Part shown: positions 25,955 to 35,465 of the stretch, one piece after another
Numbering within the stretch: the stretch's first letter is position 1
Layout: each line of letters opens with the position of its first letter
Origin: Betaproteobacteria bacterium
GTDB taxonomy: Bacteria; Pseudomonadota; Gammaproteobacteria; Burkholderiales; Casimicrobiaceae
Direction: 5' to 3'
Assembly: GCA_016704895.1 (NCBI GenBank)
Contig: JADIZG010000066.1
Span: forward strand, 9,077 to 73,076
DNA: 64,000 bases
Notes under the pieces: model-generated
Database searches by the model: none
What the model was told of the DNA's origin: nothing
Seen by the model: the letters and a program-made list of their open reading frames with translations, nothing else
Position numbers and translations under genes: made by a program

Positions 25955-26649
25955 GATTCGACGGAACCGCGGCCGAGGTGCGCGGTCACGTCGCGGAAGA
26001 CCGCACGGAACATGTCTCGCGTCAGCCGTCCGGTGTTCGTGTTGTAGCGGCTGCAGTGGAAGCTGTCGAACATCGTGAGCCGTCCGCCGGGAAGCGCGTG
26101 TCTCGCGCCGTGCGCGAACGGGTGCGCGCGCAGCGGGAGCCCGAGTGCGCGCAGCACCGTCTCGTGCGCGACCCGCCCGAGCGCGACGATCGCGGCGCCG
26201 GCGGGCAGCGACGCGAGGTCCGCCGCGAGGAACGGGCTGCACGCCGCGACCTCGGCGGGCAGCGGGCGATTGTCGGGCGGCAGGCACTTGACCGCGTTCG
26301 AGATGCGGCAGCCGACGAGCGCGAGGCCGTCGTCGCGCGACACCGACGCCGGCGCGGACGCGAATCCGAACGCGTGGAGCGTCTCGTAGAGCAGGATGCC
26401 CGCGTGGTCGCCGGTGAACGCCCGGCCGGTCGCGTTCGCACCGTGCATGCCCGGCGCGAGCCCGACGATCAGCAGCGGCGATCCGCGCGGCCCGAACGGC
26501 GGCACCGGAGCGCACCAGTAATCCGGATGCTCGCCGCGGACCCGGTCGAGGAAACGCGCGAGCCGGCCGCAGCGCCGGCAATCGAGGTCGTGGTCCGGCG
26601 CCGAGGCTGCGTCTGGCAGAATGTCGGCTTTTTTCGCAACGCGCTTCAA
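25951..26649 (-). CDS. Family 5 uracil-DNA glycosylase (UdgB-like)
   Basis: A 232-residue iron-sulfur uracil-DNA glycosylase that removes uracil and other deaminated bases. The cluster ligands are CRRC at 24-27 plus cysteines in VGCRISNAVKCLPP. Motif A is GLAPGMHGANATGRAFTGD, in which the family 4 acidic residue is replaced as in family 5. Motif C is SFHCSRYNTNTGRLT. The apparent start is a TTG at 26649, 17 bases from the divergent hydrolase start. It is coupled to uvrC by an ATGA overlap. Confidence 0.9.
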   Translation of the reverse strand: MKRVAKKADILPDAASAPDHDLDCRRCGRLARFLDRVRGEHPDYWCAPVPPFGPRGSPLLIVGLAPGMHGANATGRAFTGDHAGILLYETLHAFGFASAPASVSRDDGLALVGCRISNAVKCLPPDNRPLPAEVAACSPFLAADLASLPAGAAIVALGRVAHETVLRALGLPLRAHPFAHGARHALPGGRLTMFDSFHCSRYNTNTGRLTRDMFRAVFRDVTAHLGRGSVES

Positions 26650-26666
26650 GCAGGCTAGAGTAGCAC

Positions 26667-27473
26667 GTGCTTCCCCTCGAACCGCATCTCGAAACCTGGT
26701 CGCGCCGGCCGTCGTCCCGCAGCGGACGGCCGCCTCTCCTGTTCATCCACGGCGGCTACACCGACGGCTGGTGCTGGACGCCGTATTTCCTGCCGTGGTT
26801 CGCGTCGCGCGGCTGGCCCGCGCACGCGCTGTCGCTGCGCGGGCACGGCAGCAGCGCCGGCGCCGGGATGCTGTTCGCCACGGGACTGGACGACTACGCC
26901 GCCGACGTCGAGCGCGTCGCGGGGACGCTGAAGGAGCCGCCGGTCCTGATCGGGCACTCGATGGGTGCCGCGATCGTGGAGCGCATGCTGGCGATGCACC
27001 CGGTGCGCGCCGCCGCGCTGCTCGCGCCGGTTCCGCCGACCGGGCTCGTGCCCGTCGCGGCGCGCCTCGCGGTCGAGCGCCCCGACTACTTCGCGCACAT
27101 GATGGGGCTCGACCCGATGCGACTCTCGACGGACGTGCTCGAGGCGCTGCGGCCGTTCTACTTCAGCGATCGCGTCGATCGCGCGATCCTCGCGGAATCG
27201 GCGAGCCATCTCGCCAGCGAGTCGCCGCGCGCGATCCTCGACCTGTCGATGCGCCTCCACTGGCTCAAGCCCGAGCGCAACGACGCGCAGCTGATGGTGC
27301 TCGGCACGGAAGGGGATCGCATCTGCACCCCGCACGACGTGCGGGCCACCGCGCGCCACCACGACGTCGAGGCGGTCCTCCTGCCGGGCATGGCGCACAT
27401 GCTGATGCTCGAGCCGGAATGGGAGGGCGCGGCGCGCGCCATCGCCGACTGGCTCGAGACGCTGGAGGACTGA
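26667..27473 (+). CDS. Alpha/beta-fold hydrolase
   Basis: A 268-residue hydrolase. LLFIHGGYTDGWCWTPYF gives the oxyanion region, GHSMGAAIVERML the nucleophile Ser, LGTEGDRICTP a likely acid Asp and GMAHMLMLEPEWE the catalytic His. It resembles lipases and esterases of the AB_hydrolase_1 group; the substrate cannot be inferred. The start is a GTG at 26667. The gene converges on the PAS-GGDEF-EAL gene with only 4 bases between stops. Confidence 0.85.
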   Translation: MLPLEPHLETWSRRPSSRSGRPPLLFIHGGYTDGWCWTPYFLPWFASRGWPAHALSLRGHGSSAGAGMLFATGLDDYAADVERVAGTLKEPPVLIGHSMGAAIVERMLAMHPVRAAALLAPVPPTGLVPVAARLAVERPDYFAHMMGLDPMRLSTDVLEALRPFYFSDRVDRAILAESASHLASESPRAILDLSMRLHWLKPERNDAQLMVLGTEGDRICTPHDVRATARHHDVEAVLLPGMAHMLMLEPEWEGAARAIADWLETLED

Positions 27474-27477
27474 TCCC

Positions 27478-30400
27478 CTACTGCGTCGTGCGCGTGCGCA
27501 GGAACTCGACGAAACGCGCCGGCGGCAGCGGCTTGCTCACCCAGAAGCCCTGGAAGCAGTGGCAGCCGCGCGCGTCGAGGAACTCGAGCTGCTCGCGCGT
27601 GCCCACGCCCTCGGCGACGACCTTGAGCCCCAGGCCGCGCGCCAGCCCGATGATCGCCTCGGTGATCGCCGCGTCGCCCGGGTCGGTCTCGAGATCGGCG
27701 ATGAACGAGATGTCGATCTTCAGCGTGTCGATCGGGAAGTGCTTGAGGTGCGTGAGCGACGAGTAGCCGGTCCCGAAGTCGTCGATCGCGACCCTGAAGC
27801 CCTGGTCGCGCAGCTGGTGGAGCACGCGGCGGATCGCGTCGAGGTCGTGCAGCAGCGAGGTCTCGGTCACTTCGAGCTCGAGCCACGCCGGCTCGCAGCC
27901 CGCGTCGCGGACGATCGTCGAGATGCGCTGGGCGAGGTCCTCGCGGTAGAACTGCCGCGCGGACAGGTTGACCGACACGGTGAGCGGCAGGCCGGCGGCG
28001 CGCCACTCGACCACCTGCGCCGCGGCCGTGCGCAGCACCCACTCGCCCAGCGAATGGATCAGGCCGGCCTCCTCGGCGAGCGGAACGAACACCTGGGGCG
28101 GCACGTCGCCGTGCTCGGGATCGCTCCAGCGGAGGAGCGCCTCGGCGCCGACGATCGAGCGGTCGGAGATCCGCACGACCGGCTGGTAGTGCAGCTCCAG
28201 CGCGCCTTCCTTGACCGCGGCGCGCAGCGCGGTCTCGAGCGTGTGCTGCTTCAGCCGTCGCTCGGCGAGGTTCGCGTCGACGAACTGGTAGGTGTTTCGC
28301 CCGAGCTCCTTGCTGCGGTACATCGCGACGTCGGCGTGCTTGAGCAGCTCTTCCGGATCGTCCGAGTCGTCGGGGTAGACGGCGATTCCGATCGACGACG
28401 TCACGTAGATGTCGTGTTCCTCGACCCGGAAAGGCTGCGAGATCGCGTCGAGGAGCTTCTGCGCGATCCGGCCCAGCACCCGCGGATCGTCGAAGTCCTC
28501 GACGATCACCATGAACTCGTCGCCGCCCAGCCGCGCGAGCAGGTCGGTCTCGCGCAGCGCCGCAGCGAGCGCCTGCGTGACGTGCTTGAGCAGCTCGTCG
28601 CCGATGCGGTGGCCCAGCGTGTCGTTGACGTTCTTGAACCGGTCGAGGTCGATGAACAGCACGCCGACGCGACGCCCGCCGCGGCGCGCCTGCGCGATCG
28701 CCTGCGACAGCCGCTCGTGCAGCAGCAGGCGGTTCGGGAGGCCGGTGAGCGCGTCCCTCGTGGCCATGTGCTGCAGCCGCTCCTCCGCGCGGATCCGCGC
28801 CGACACGTCCTGAACGAACGACAGGATCGACAGGATCTGGCCGTCGTCGCCCGCCAGCGCCGAGTGGTACCACTCGCACCAGATCGTCTCGCCGTCCTTC
28901 CGGTGGTTGCGCGTGAGCCCGGTGGCGCGCGGCTCGAGCCCGGTCATCAGCTTGCCGACGACGTCGACCATGCCCTCCGCCTCGTCCTCGTGCAGCATCG
29001 GGTTGTCGGTGAGCGACATCCCGAGCACCTCGGACGACTCGAAGCCGAAGATGTTGCGCGCCTGCTCCGACCAGCGGACGAGCTTCAGGTCCCGGTCCCA
29101 TTCGAGCACCGCCAGCGGCGTGTTGCCGATGTGGCTCGACAGCTCCCAGTTGACGCGCTTGAGCGCTTCCTCGTTGCGCTTCTCGTCGTGGATGTCGTTG
29201 TGGACCGCGTAGATGCCGACGACGTTGCCGTCGCTGTCGCGGTTGGGCGCGTAGTGGATCGACTCCCACCGCGCGTCCGACGTCCCGTGCTGCGGCAGCA
29301 GCATCTCGACGGCGATCGTCTCGCCCGTCAGCACGCGCGCGAAGAGCGGCTCGACCAGCGCGAAGCGCTGCGGCCCGATCACGTCCTCCACCTTGCGGCC
29401 GTTCAGGTCCTTGCGCGACTCGCCGAGCCATGCCTCGTCGCGCCCGTTGACGAACCGGTAGCGCAGGTCGCCGTCGATGTAGGCGACCCGGGCGGGCACG
29501 TTGTCCATGATGAGCCGCAGCTCGGCCTCCGAGGCGCGCAGCGCTTCCTGCGCCTGCTTGAGGCCGTGGATGTCGTTCATCAGGACGAACGCGCCGTGCA
29601 CGTCGCCGCCCGGGCCGGTGTCCGGGACGACGCGGATCGTCATCCAGCGCCGGACTCCATTGGCGCCAGCGATCAGCCGGTCGAACGCGGTCGACTCGCC
29701 CTCGAGCGCGCGCACCACCATCGCCTGCGCGCTCTCGTAGATGCCGTGCCCGACGACGTCGCGCAGCCGCAGGTCGACCAGCGCCTCCTCGGCGAGGCCG
29801 AAGAACTGGACGAAGGTCCGGTTGACGTAGTGGCAGCGCTCGTCGCGGTCGATGTAGGCGACGGGCGCCGGCACGCCGTCCATGATCGCGCGGAGCTGCG
29901 ACTCGCGCGCCGCCAGCGCGTCCTGGGCGAGCTTGAGGTCCGTGATGTCGTGGCCCGCGACGTACTCGCCCTTCACGGTGCCGTCGAAGTTGAGGTCCGG
30001 CACGCAGCGCGCCCGGATCCAGCGCGGGCGACCCTGCGCGTCGACGATCTCGCGCTCGTAGGTGACCGCCTCGCCGGCCATCACGCGCTCGCGTCCGGGC
30101 GCGAGCGCCTCGGTCGCCTCGGCGCCCAGGACCTCGTCGCTCCTGCGCCCGATCACCTCGTCGCGCTTGAGGCCGTACAGCTGCAGGAACGCCTCGTTGA
30201 CGAACACGTAGCGCCGGTCGGCGTCGAGGTAGACGACCGGCTCGGGGATGTTGTCGGTGAACAGGCGCAGCTGCTGCTCGCGCGTCGCGAGCGCCTGCTC
30301 GGTCAGCTTGAGGTCGTGGATGTCGTACTCGGTGGAGTAGAGCCCGCGAACCTTTCCGGTCGCGTCGAAGTCCGGCGCGATGCGGCCGTGCATCCAGCGC

Positions 30401-31485
30401 TTCTCGCCGGACGGGATCGTGCCGATGCGCTCGTACTCGACGTTCTCGCCTTCCGACGCGCGCTTCAGCACCGGCCGCAGGAAGCCCGCGACGTCGGCGG
30501 GAAGGATCTCGGCCGGCGTGCGCCCGTAGATCTCCTCCTGCGGCCGGCACGCGAGGTTCGCGAACGACTGGTTGACGAACGTGTAGCGCAGCGCGCGGTC
30601 GAGGTAGGCGATCGGGCCGGGAATGTTGTCGGCGAAGAGCCTGAGCTGCGCCTGCTGCCCCCTGAGCGCGTCGCGGATGCGGACGTCGTCCTCGATGTCG
30701 TTCAGCACGACGAACGCGCCGCCCGTGCGCCCGGTCACCTCGCGGTCGGGGAACAGCGTCATGCGCATCCATCGCATCTCGCCGGTCGACTTGCGCTCGC
30801 GGCGCTCGTAGCTCACGCTCGCGCCCGCGAACGCACGCTCGAGCGCCGCGCTCATCTCGGACATCGAGTCGGCCGGCAGCACGTCGCGCATCCCGTGGCC
30901 GAGCAGGTCGTCGGCCGGGACGCCGATCCAGTCGGCGAACGGCCGGTTGGCGAAGCGGATCTTGAGCCCCCGGTCGACGTAGAGGATCGGGACGCCGACG
31001 CTGTCGGTGACGAGCCTGAGCCGATGCTCGCGCTGGCCGGCCTCGAGCTCGAGCCGCTTCAGGTGGTCGACGTCGCTGTAGGTGACGAGCAGACCGCGCA
31101 CGCGCCCGTTGGCCGAGCGGTCCGGGTAGTAGTCGACGCGGATCCAGATCGGCGGGCGGCCTGCCGTGACGAGCTGGCGCTCGAAGCCGGTGCGTTCGCC
31201 CTCGATCGCCGCCTCGGCGTACGCGTGATAGAGCGTCCAGACGTCGCGGCCCAGCACGTCGGCCATCTCGCGCCCCAGCACCTCGTCGGGACGCCGCGAG
31301 AGCCAGTCCAGGAACGCCCGGTTCGCGAAGCGGTACCTGAAGCTGCGGTCGACGTAGGCGACCGGGAGGCCGAGCGCGTTCAGCTTGCGCTGCGACAGCG
31401 CCTGCAGGTTGCCGCGCTCGACGGCGTCGCCCACCGTCTGGATGGTGGCAACGTCGGCACGGAGCGGCAGTCGCTGGAGGGCCAT
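27478..31485 (-). CDS. Multi-PAS GGDEF-EAL cyclic-di-GMP protein
   Basis: A 1335-residue protein without membrane segments. About seven PAS modules of ~125 residues open with near-identical lines: LPVAYVDRSFRYRFANRAF, VPILYVDRGLKIRFANRPF, GPIAYLDRALRYTFVNQSF, EPVVYLDADRRYVFVNEAF, APVAYIDRDERCHYVNRTF, ARVAYIDGDLRYRFVNG, then a divergent last one (LAVLEWDRDLKLVRWSEQA). A complete diguanylate cyclase domain follows, with GGDEF at ~987-991. The phosphodiesterase domain has EALLRW (~1112), DDFGTGYSS and VVAEGVGT, so both catalytic motifs look intact. It probably links several signals to cyclic-di-GMP level. The start MALQRLPLRADV at 31485 is chosen over upstream codons. Confidence 0.95.
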   Translation of the reverse strand: MALQRLPLRADVATIQTVGDAVERGNLQALSQRKLNALGLPVAYVDRSFRYRFANRAFLDWLSRRPDEVLGREMADVLGRDVWTLYHAYAEAAIEGERTGFERQLVTAGRPPIWIRVDYYPDRSANGRVRGLLVTYSDVDHLKRLELEAGQREHRLRLVTDSVGVPILYVDRGLKIRFANRPFADWIGVPADDLLGHGMRDVLPADSMSEMSAALERAFAGASVSYERRERKSTGEMRWMRMTLFPDREVTGRTGGAFVVLNDIEDDVRIRDALRGQQAQLRLFADNIPGPIAYLDRALRYTFVNQSFANLACRPQEEIYGRTPAEILPADVAGFLRPVLKRASEGENVEYERIGTIPSGEKRWMHGRIAPDFDATGKVRGLYSTEYDIHDLKLTEQALATREQQLRLFTDNIPEPVVYLDADRRYVFVNEAFLQLYGLKRDEVIGRRSDEVLGAEATEALAPGRERVMAGEAVTYEREIVDAQGRPRWIRARCVPDLNFDGTVKGEYVAGHDITDLKLAQDALAARESQLRAIMDGVPAPVAYIDRDERCHYVNRTFVQFFGLAEEALVDLRLRDVVGHGIYESAQAMVVRALEGESTAFDRLIAGANGVRRWMTIRVVPDTGPGGDVHGAFVLMNDIHGLKQAQEALRASEAELRLIMDNVPARVAYIDGDLRYRFVNGRDEAWLGESRKDLNGRKVEDVIGPQRFALVEPLFARVLTGETIAVEMLLPQHGTSDARWESIHYAPNRDSDGNVVGIYAVHNDIHDEKRNEEALKRVNWELSSHIGNTPLAVLEWDRDLKLVRWSEQARNIFGFESSEVLGMSLTDNPMLHEDEAEGMVDVVGKLMTGLEPRATGLTRNHRKDGETIWCEWYHSALAGDDGQILSILSFVQDVSARIRAEERLQHMATRDALTGLPNRLLLHERLSQAIAQARRGGRRVGVLFIDLDRFKNVNDTLGHRIGDELLKHVTQALAAALRETDLLARLGGDEFMVIVEDFDDPRVLGRIAQKLLDAISQPFRVEEHDIYVTSSIGIAVYPDDSDDPEELLKHADVAMYRSKELGRNTYQFVDANLAERRLKQHTLETALRAAVKEGALELHYQPVVRISDRSIVGAEALLRWSDPEHGDVPPQVFVPLAEEAGLIHSLGEWVLRTAAAQVVEWRAAGLPLTVSVNLSARQFYREDLAQRISTIVRDAGCEPAWLELEVTETSLLHDLDAIRRVLHQLRDQGFRVAIDDFGTGYSSLTHLKHFPIDTLKIDISFIADLETDPGDAAITEAIIGLARGLGLKVVAEGVGTREQLEFLDARGCHCFQGFWVSKPLPPARFVEFLRTRTTQ

Positions 31486-31884
31486 GAGTCCTAGGATTCT
31501 CGGTTCCGCCTGCCCGCGCAACCGGGATGGCCTCGACGGCAAGGGACGTACCGGAGGCCGGCCGCCGATTCGCCGGCGCGGACGAAACGATCGTGTAGCG
31601 CACAAGCAAGGATCAGGCCGGGTCGGGGTACCGGTCCCGGCGATCGCGGACCGGGCGTCCTCGCGGCCCAACGCGGCAGCCCGTTACAATCCGGGGCAGT
31701 CGCCTGCCGCCGCCCGCCAGCGCCGGGAGCCAGGGGCGCCCCGGCCCCCGGTCGGGCGCCCTCGCGGCGGCACCCCGCCCAGTCCTGACCGATCCCGCGC
31801 TCGCGATGCCGCCCGGATTCAACCGATCGCCCGCCTGAGGCGTTCAGGGATCGGGCACGAGACGAACCTCGAGGAGCACGATCC
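31486..31884. other. Divergent intergenic region, no gene seen
   Basis: About 400 very GC-rich bases lie between the PAS-GGDEF-EAL gene and the crystallin gene. Open frames here are shadows without domains. It should hold both promoters; a weak TTACAAT at about 31684 on the plus strand is the only AT-rich candidate. A GGGGCGCCCC palindrome is present near 31735. Confidence 0.4.
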
Positions 31885-32849
31885 ATGACACGAACGATTC
31901 GCGCCGCCGTCTTCTCAAGCCGCTGCTGGTCGCCGCCGGTGCGTCGAGCGCACAGCAGGTCATCTTCTTCGAGCAGCCGGACTTCAACGGTCGCCGCTTC
32001 GGCGCCAACGAGTCGGTGTCCAACATGAGCAGCGGCGGATTCAACGACCGCGCGTCCTCGGTCGTCGTCCGCTCCGGGAACTGGCAGCTCTGCACCGACG
32101 CCTACTTCCGCGGCCGTTGCGTGACGCTCAACCCGGGCGAGTACCGCAACCTCGGGCAGATCGGCCTCTCGAACCAGATCTCGTCGGCCCGGCAGCTCGG
32201 CGGCCCGCCGGAAGGCGGGGGTGGCGGGGTGGGCGGCGGCCAGGACACCTCCGTGACGTTCTACGAGGGTTCGAACTTCGGCGGCCGGTCGTTCGGCGTC
32301 AACGGCGACCTCCCGAATCTCGGCCGGACCGACTTCAACGACCGCGCCCGCTCGATGCACGTGCAGGGCGGCACCTGGGAGCTCTGCCGCGACGACGGCT
32401 ACCGCGGGGGTTGCCAGACCTTCGGCCCGGGCCGCCATCCGGACCTGGGCTTCCTGTCGGGCGAGGTCTCGTCGATCCGCCTGGTGGGCGGCAGTCCCGG
32501 CGGCGGGGGCGGGGGATGGGCTGGCGACTGGCCCGCCGGCTGGGGCAACCAGGGCCGCGTGATCCTCTACGAGCAGTCCAACTTCGGCGGACGGCGAGTC
32601 ATCGTCACCAACGAGTTCGTTCCCAATTTCTCGAATCTCGGCTTCAACGACCGCGCGTCGTCGCTGCGCATCGAGCGCGGCTACTGGATGTTCTGCAGCG
32701 ATGCGGGATTCCAGGGGACCTGCCGCACGTTCGGTCCGGGCGACCACCCGTCGCTGCCGGGGGGGCTCAACAACCGGATCTCGTCGGGCCGCAGGATCTC
32801 CGAGGATTATCCGTACCAGGGCAGCCCAGCTGGAGCGGCCAGCCGCTGA
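31885..32849 (+). CDS. Secreted triple beta/gamma-crystallin domain protein, frameshifted in signal peptide
   Basis: The ATG at 31885 follows GAGGAG and starts MTRTIRAAVF. One indel near 31915 then joins KPLLVAAGASSAQQ, a signal peptide end, to the mature part. Three beta/gamma-crystallin domains are separated by Gly-rich linkers. Each has Greek-key starts of the type VIFFEQPDFNGRRFG, VTFYEGSNFGGRSFG and VILYEQSNFGGRRV. The calcium motif (N/D)(N/D)xx(S/T)S is intact as NDRASS in domains 1 and 3 and as NNRISS. It is altered to NDRARS in domain 2. Each domain carries a Cys pair. Probably a calcium-stabilised extracellular or periplasmic protein. Confidence 0.8.
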
Positions 32850-33013
32850 ACGGGTACACGCAGCAATGAGCGCCGCCGGGCCGTCCCGGGGGCCGCCCAG
32901 CGGCCTGGGGATCCGCCCCGGGGGGAGCGCGTCCGCGGACGCGGCGGCGGAGGCGCGCCGCCGACCCGGCGCGCCGCGGCAGGCTCGTCGACGACATCGC
33001 GGGCCTGCGGCGC

Positions 33014-33502
<489 letters not shown>

Positions 33503-33513
33503 AATCCCGGCCC

Positions 33514-34803
33514 ATGGCCGACCGACGCTACGGCTTCGACACGCTGTGCCTGCACGCCGGGCAGATCCCGGACGCGGCGACGGGCGCGCGCGCCGTGCCG
33601 ATCTACCAGACGACCTCGTTCGTCTTCGACAGCGCGGACCACGCCGCGAGCCTGTTCAACCTGCAGACGTTCGGCAACGTCTACTCGCGCATCAGCAACC
33701 CGACCGTCGCCGCGCTCGAGGAGCGCGTCGCGGCGCTCGAGGGCGGCCGCGCAGCGCTCGCGTGCGCGACCGGCATGGCTGCGCAGATGGTCGCGCTGCT
33801 CACGCTCGCGCGGCACGGCGACCACATCGTCGCGGCGCGCACGCTCTACGGCGGCACCTATTCGCAGCTCGCCGTCACGTTCGCACAGTTCGGCATCGAC
33901 GCGACGTTCGTCGACCCGTCCGATCCCGAGGCTTTCCGCCGCGCGCTCGCGCCGCGCACGAAGGCGGTCTACGTCGAGACGATCGGCAATCCCCTGCTCA
34001 ACGTCTGCGACATCGCGGCGATCGCCGGGATCGCGCACGGCGCGGGCGTGCCGCTCGTCGTCGACAACACGCTCGCGTCACCGTACCTCTGCCGACCCTT
34101 CGACCACGGCGCCGACATCGTCGTGCACTCGGTGACCAAGTACCTGGGCGGCCACGGGACGACGATGGGCGGCATCGTCGTCGAGTCGGGGACGTTCCCG
34201 TGGGACAACGGCAACTTCCCCCAGATGACCGAGCCCTCGCGCGGCTACCACGGCGTGCGCTTCCACGAGACCTTCGGCGACTTCGGCTTCACGATGAAGG
34301 CGCGGATGGAGACGATGCGCACGCTGGGACCGACGCTCGCGCCGTTCTCGGCGTTCCTGCTGATGCAGGGCATCGAGACGCTGCACCTGCGCATGCCGCG
34401 GCATTGCGAGTCGGCGATGGCGGTCGCGAAGCATCTCGCCGCGCACCCGTCGGTCGCGTGGGTCCGCTACCCGGGCATGCCGGGCCAGCCCGACGACGCG
34501 CTGGTGCGCCGCTACCTGCCGAAGGGCGCGGGCGGCATCCTGACCTTCGGCGTCAAGGGCGGCGCGAAGGCGGGCGAGCGCGTCATCGAGAGCGTCGAGT
34601 TCCTGTCGCATCTCGCCAACGTCGGCGACGCGAAGTCGCTGATCATCCACCCGGCGTCGACGACGCACCGGCAACTCGACGAGGCCGAGCAGCGCGCCGC
34701 GGGCGTGACGCCGGAGATGATCCGCCTGTCGGTCGGCCTCGAGTCGCTCGACGACATCCTGTGGGACCTCGACCAGGCGCTCGCGCGCGCGGAGGCGGCG
34801 TGA
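33514..34803 (+). CDS. metY: O-acetylhomoserine sulfhydrylase / aminocarboxypropyltransferase
   Basis: A 429-residue PLP enzyme of the Cys/Met metabolism family, making homocysteine from O-acetylhomoserine and sulfide. The length and the N-terminal block DTLCLHAGQIPDAATGARAV point to MetY over the shorter MetB/MetZ types. The PLP lysine is K209 in HSVTKYLGGHGTT. Other landmarks are YSRISNPTVAALEERVAALE, VYVETIGNPLLNVCDI and SLIIHPASTTHRQLDEAEQ. Its stop overlaps the dsbB start (TGATG). Confidence 0.93.
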   Translation: MADRRYGFDTLCLHAGQIPDAATGARAVPIYQTTSFVFDSADHAASLFNLQTFGNVYSRISNPTVAALEERVAALEGGRAALACATGMAAQMVALLTLARHGDHIVAARTLYGGTYSQLAVTFAQFGIDATFVDPSDPEAFRRALAPRTKAVYVETIGNPLLNVCDIAAIAGIAHGAGVPLVVDNTLASPYLCRPFDHGADIVVHSVTKYLGGHGTTMGGIVVESGTFPWDNGNFPQMTEPSRGYHGVRFHETFGDFGFTMKARMETMRTLGPTLAPFSAFLLMQGIETLHLRMPRHCESAMAVAKHLAAHPSVAWVRYPGMPGQPDDALVRRYLPKGAGGILTFGVKGGAKAGERVIESVEFLSHLANVGDAKSLIIHPASTTHRQLDEAEQRAAGVTPEMIRLSVGLESLDDILWDLDQALARAEAA

Positions 34804-35453
34804 TGGAATCCCGTGGCAGCCCGTGGCCGTGGACCGGCCTCCTGATCGCGCTGGCGGTGCTGCTCCAGCAGGCGATCGCGCACGTCGTCGGCGAGGGCCC
34901 CTCCTTCCTCGCGTCGATGTGGCAGGTCGGCGTCATGGCGCTCGGGCTCTCGTCGCTCGGGCTCATCCTGCTGCCGCCGCGCCGGATCGCGTTCGCGCTC
35001 GGGTTCCTGGTGTGCGCGGGACTGATGGCGTGGGCGTTCTGGCTCGAGCACATCGAGGGCCTCTCGCCCTGCCCGCTCTGCATGTTCCAGCGCGTGGCCG
35101 TCGTAGCGATCGGCCTGATCTTCCTCGCCGGCGCGTTCCACGACCCGGGGCGCGTGGGGGCGTGGATCTACGCCGGGCTCCTGTTCGTCGCATCGGCGGC
35201 GGGCGCGGCGCTGGCCACGCGGCAGGTGTGGCTGCAGGCGCTGCCGAAGGACCAGGTGCCGGCGTGCGGCATGGGCCTTTCGTACATGATCGACACCCTG
35301 CCGTTCGTCGACGTGATCCGCCGCGTGCTCGAAGGCAGCGGCGAATGCGCGGAGAAGGGCTGGGTGTTCCTCGGCCTGTCGATCGCCGGCTGGACGCTCG
35401 CCTTCTTCGTCGCGATCGCCGTCGCGGGCTTCGCGCTCGTCAAGCGCGACTGA
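34803..35453 (+). CDS. dsbB: Disulfide bond formation protein B with N-terminal extension
   Basis: DsbB reoxidises periplasmic DsbA and passes the electrons to quinone. The CPLC active-site pair is at residues 90 and 93 (SPCPLCMFQR), and the second periplasmic pair lies in VPACGMG and SGECAEK. Four core helices are visible. At 216 residues it is about 50 longer than typical DsbB because of an N-terminal extension with two additional hydrophobic segments (WTGLLIALAVLLQQAIA, VGVMALGLSSLGLILL). It is translationally coupled to metY. Confidence 0.88.
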   Translation: MESRGSPWPWTGLLIALAVLLQQAIAHVVGEGPSFLASMWQVGVMALGLSSLGLILLPPRRIAFALGFLVCAGLMAWAFWLEHIEGLSPCPLCMFQRVAVVAIGLIFLAGAFHDPGRVGAWIYAGLLFVASAAGAALATRQVWLQALPKDQVPACGMGLSYMIDTLPFVDVIRRVLEGSGECAEKGWVFLGLSIAGWTLAFFVAIAVAGFALVKRD

Positions 35454-35465
35454 ACCGCCCGCTGC

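Noticed and set aside
24101..26047. 648-residue frame opposite uvrC
   Set aside because: Antisense shadow of uvrC with no recognisable motif.
27559..31494. 1311-residue open frame opposite the PAS-GGDEF-EAL gene
   Set aside because: It is a shadow caused by high GC at third codon positions. The translation is Arg/Val/Asp-rich without domains, while the opposite strand has complete catalytic motifs.
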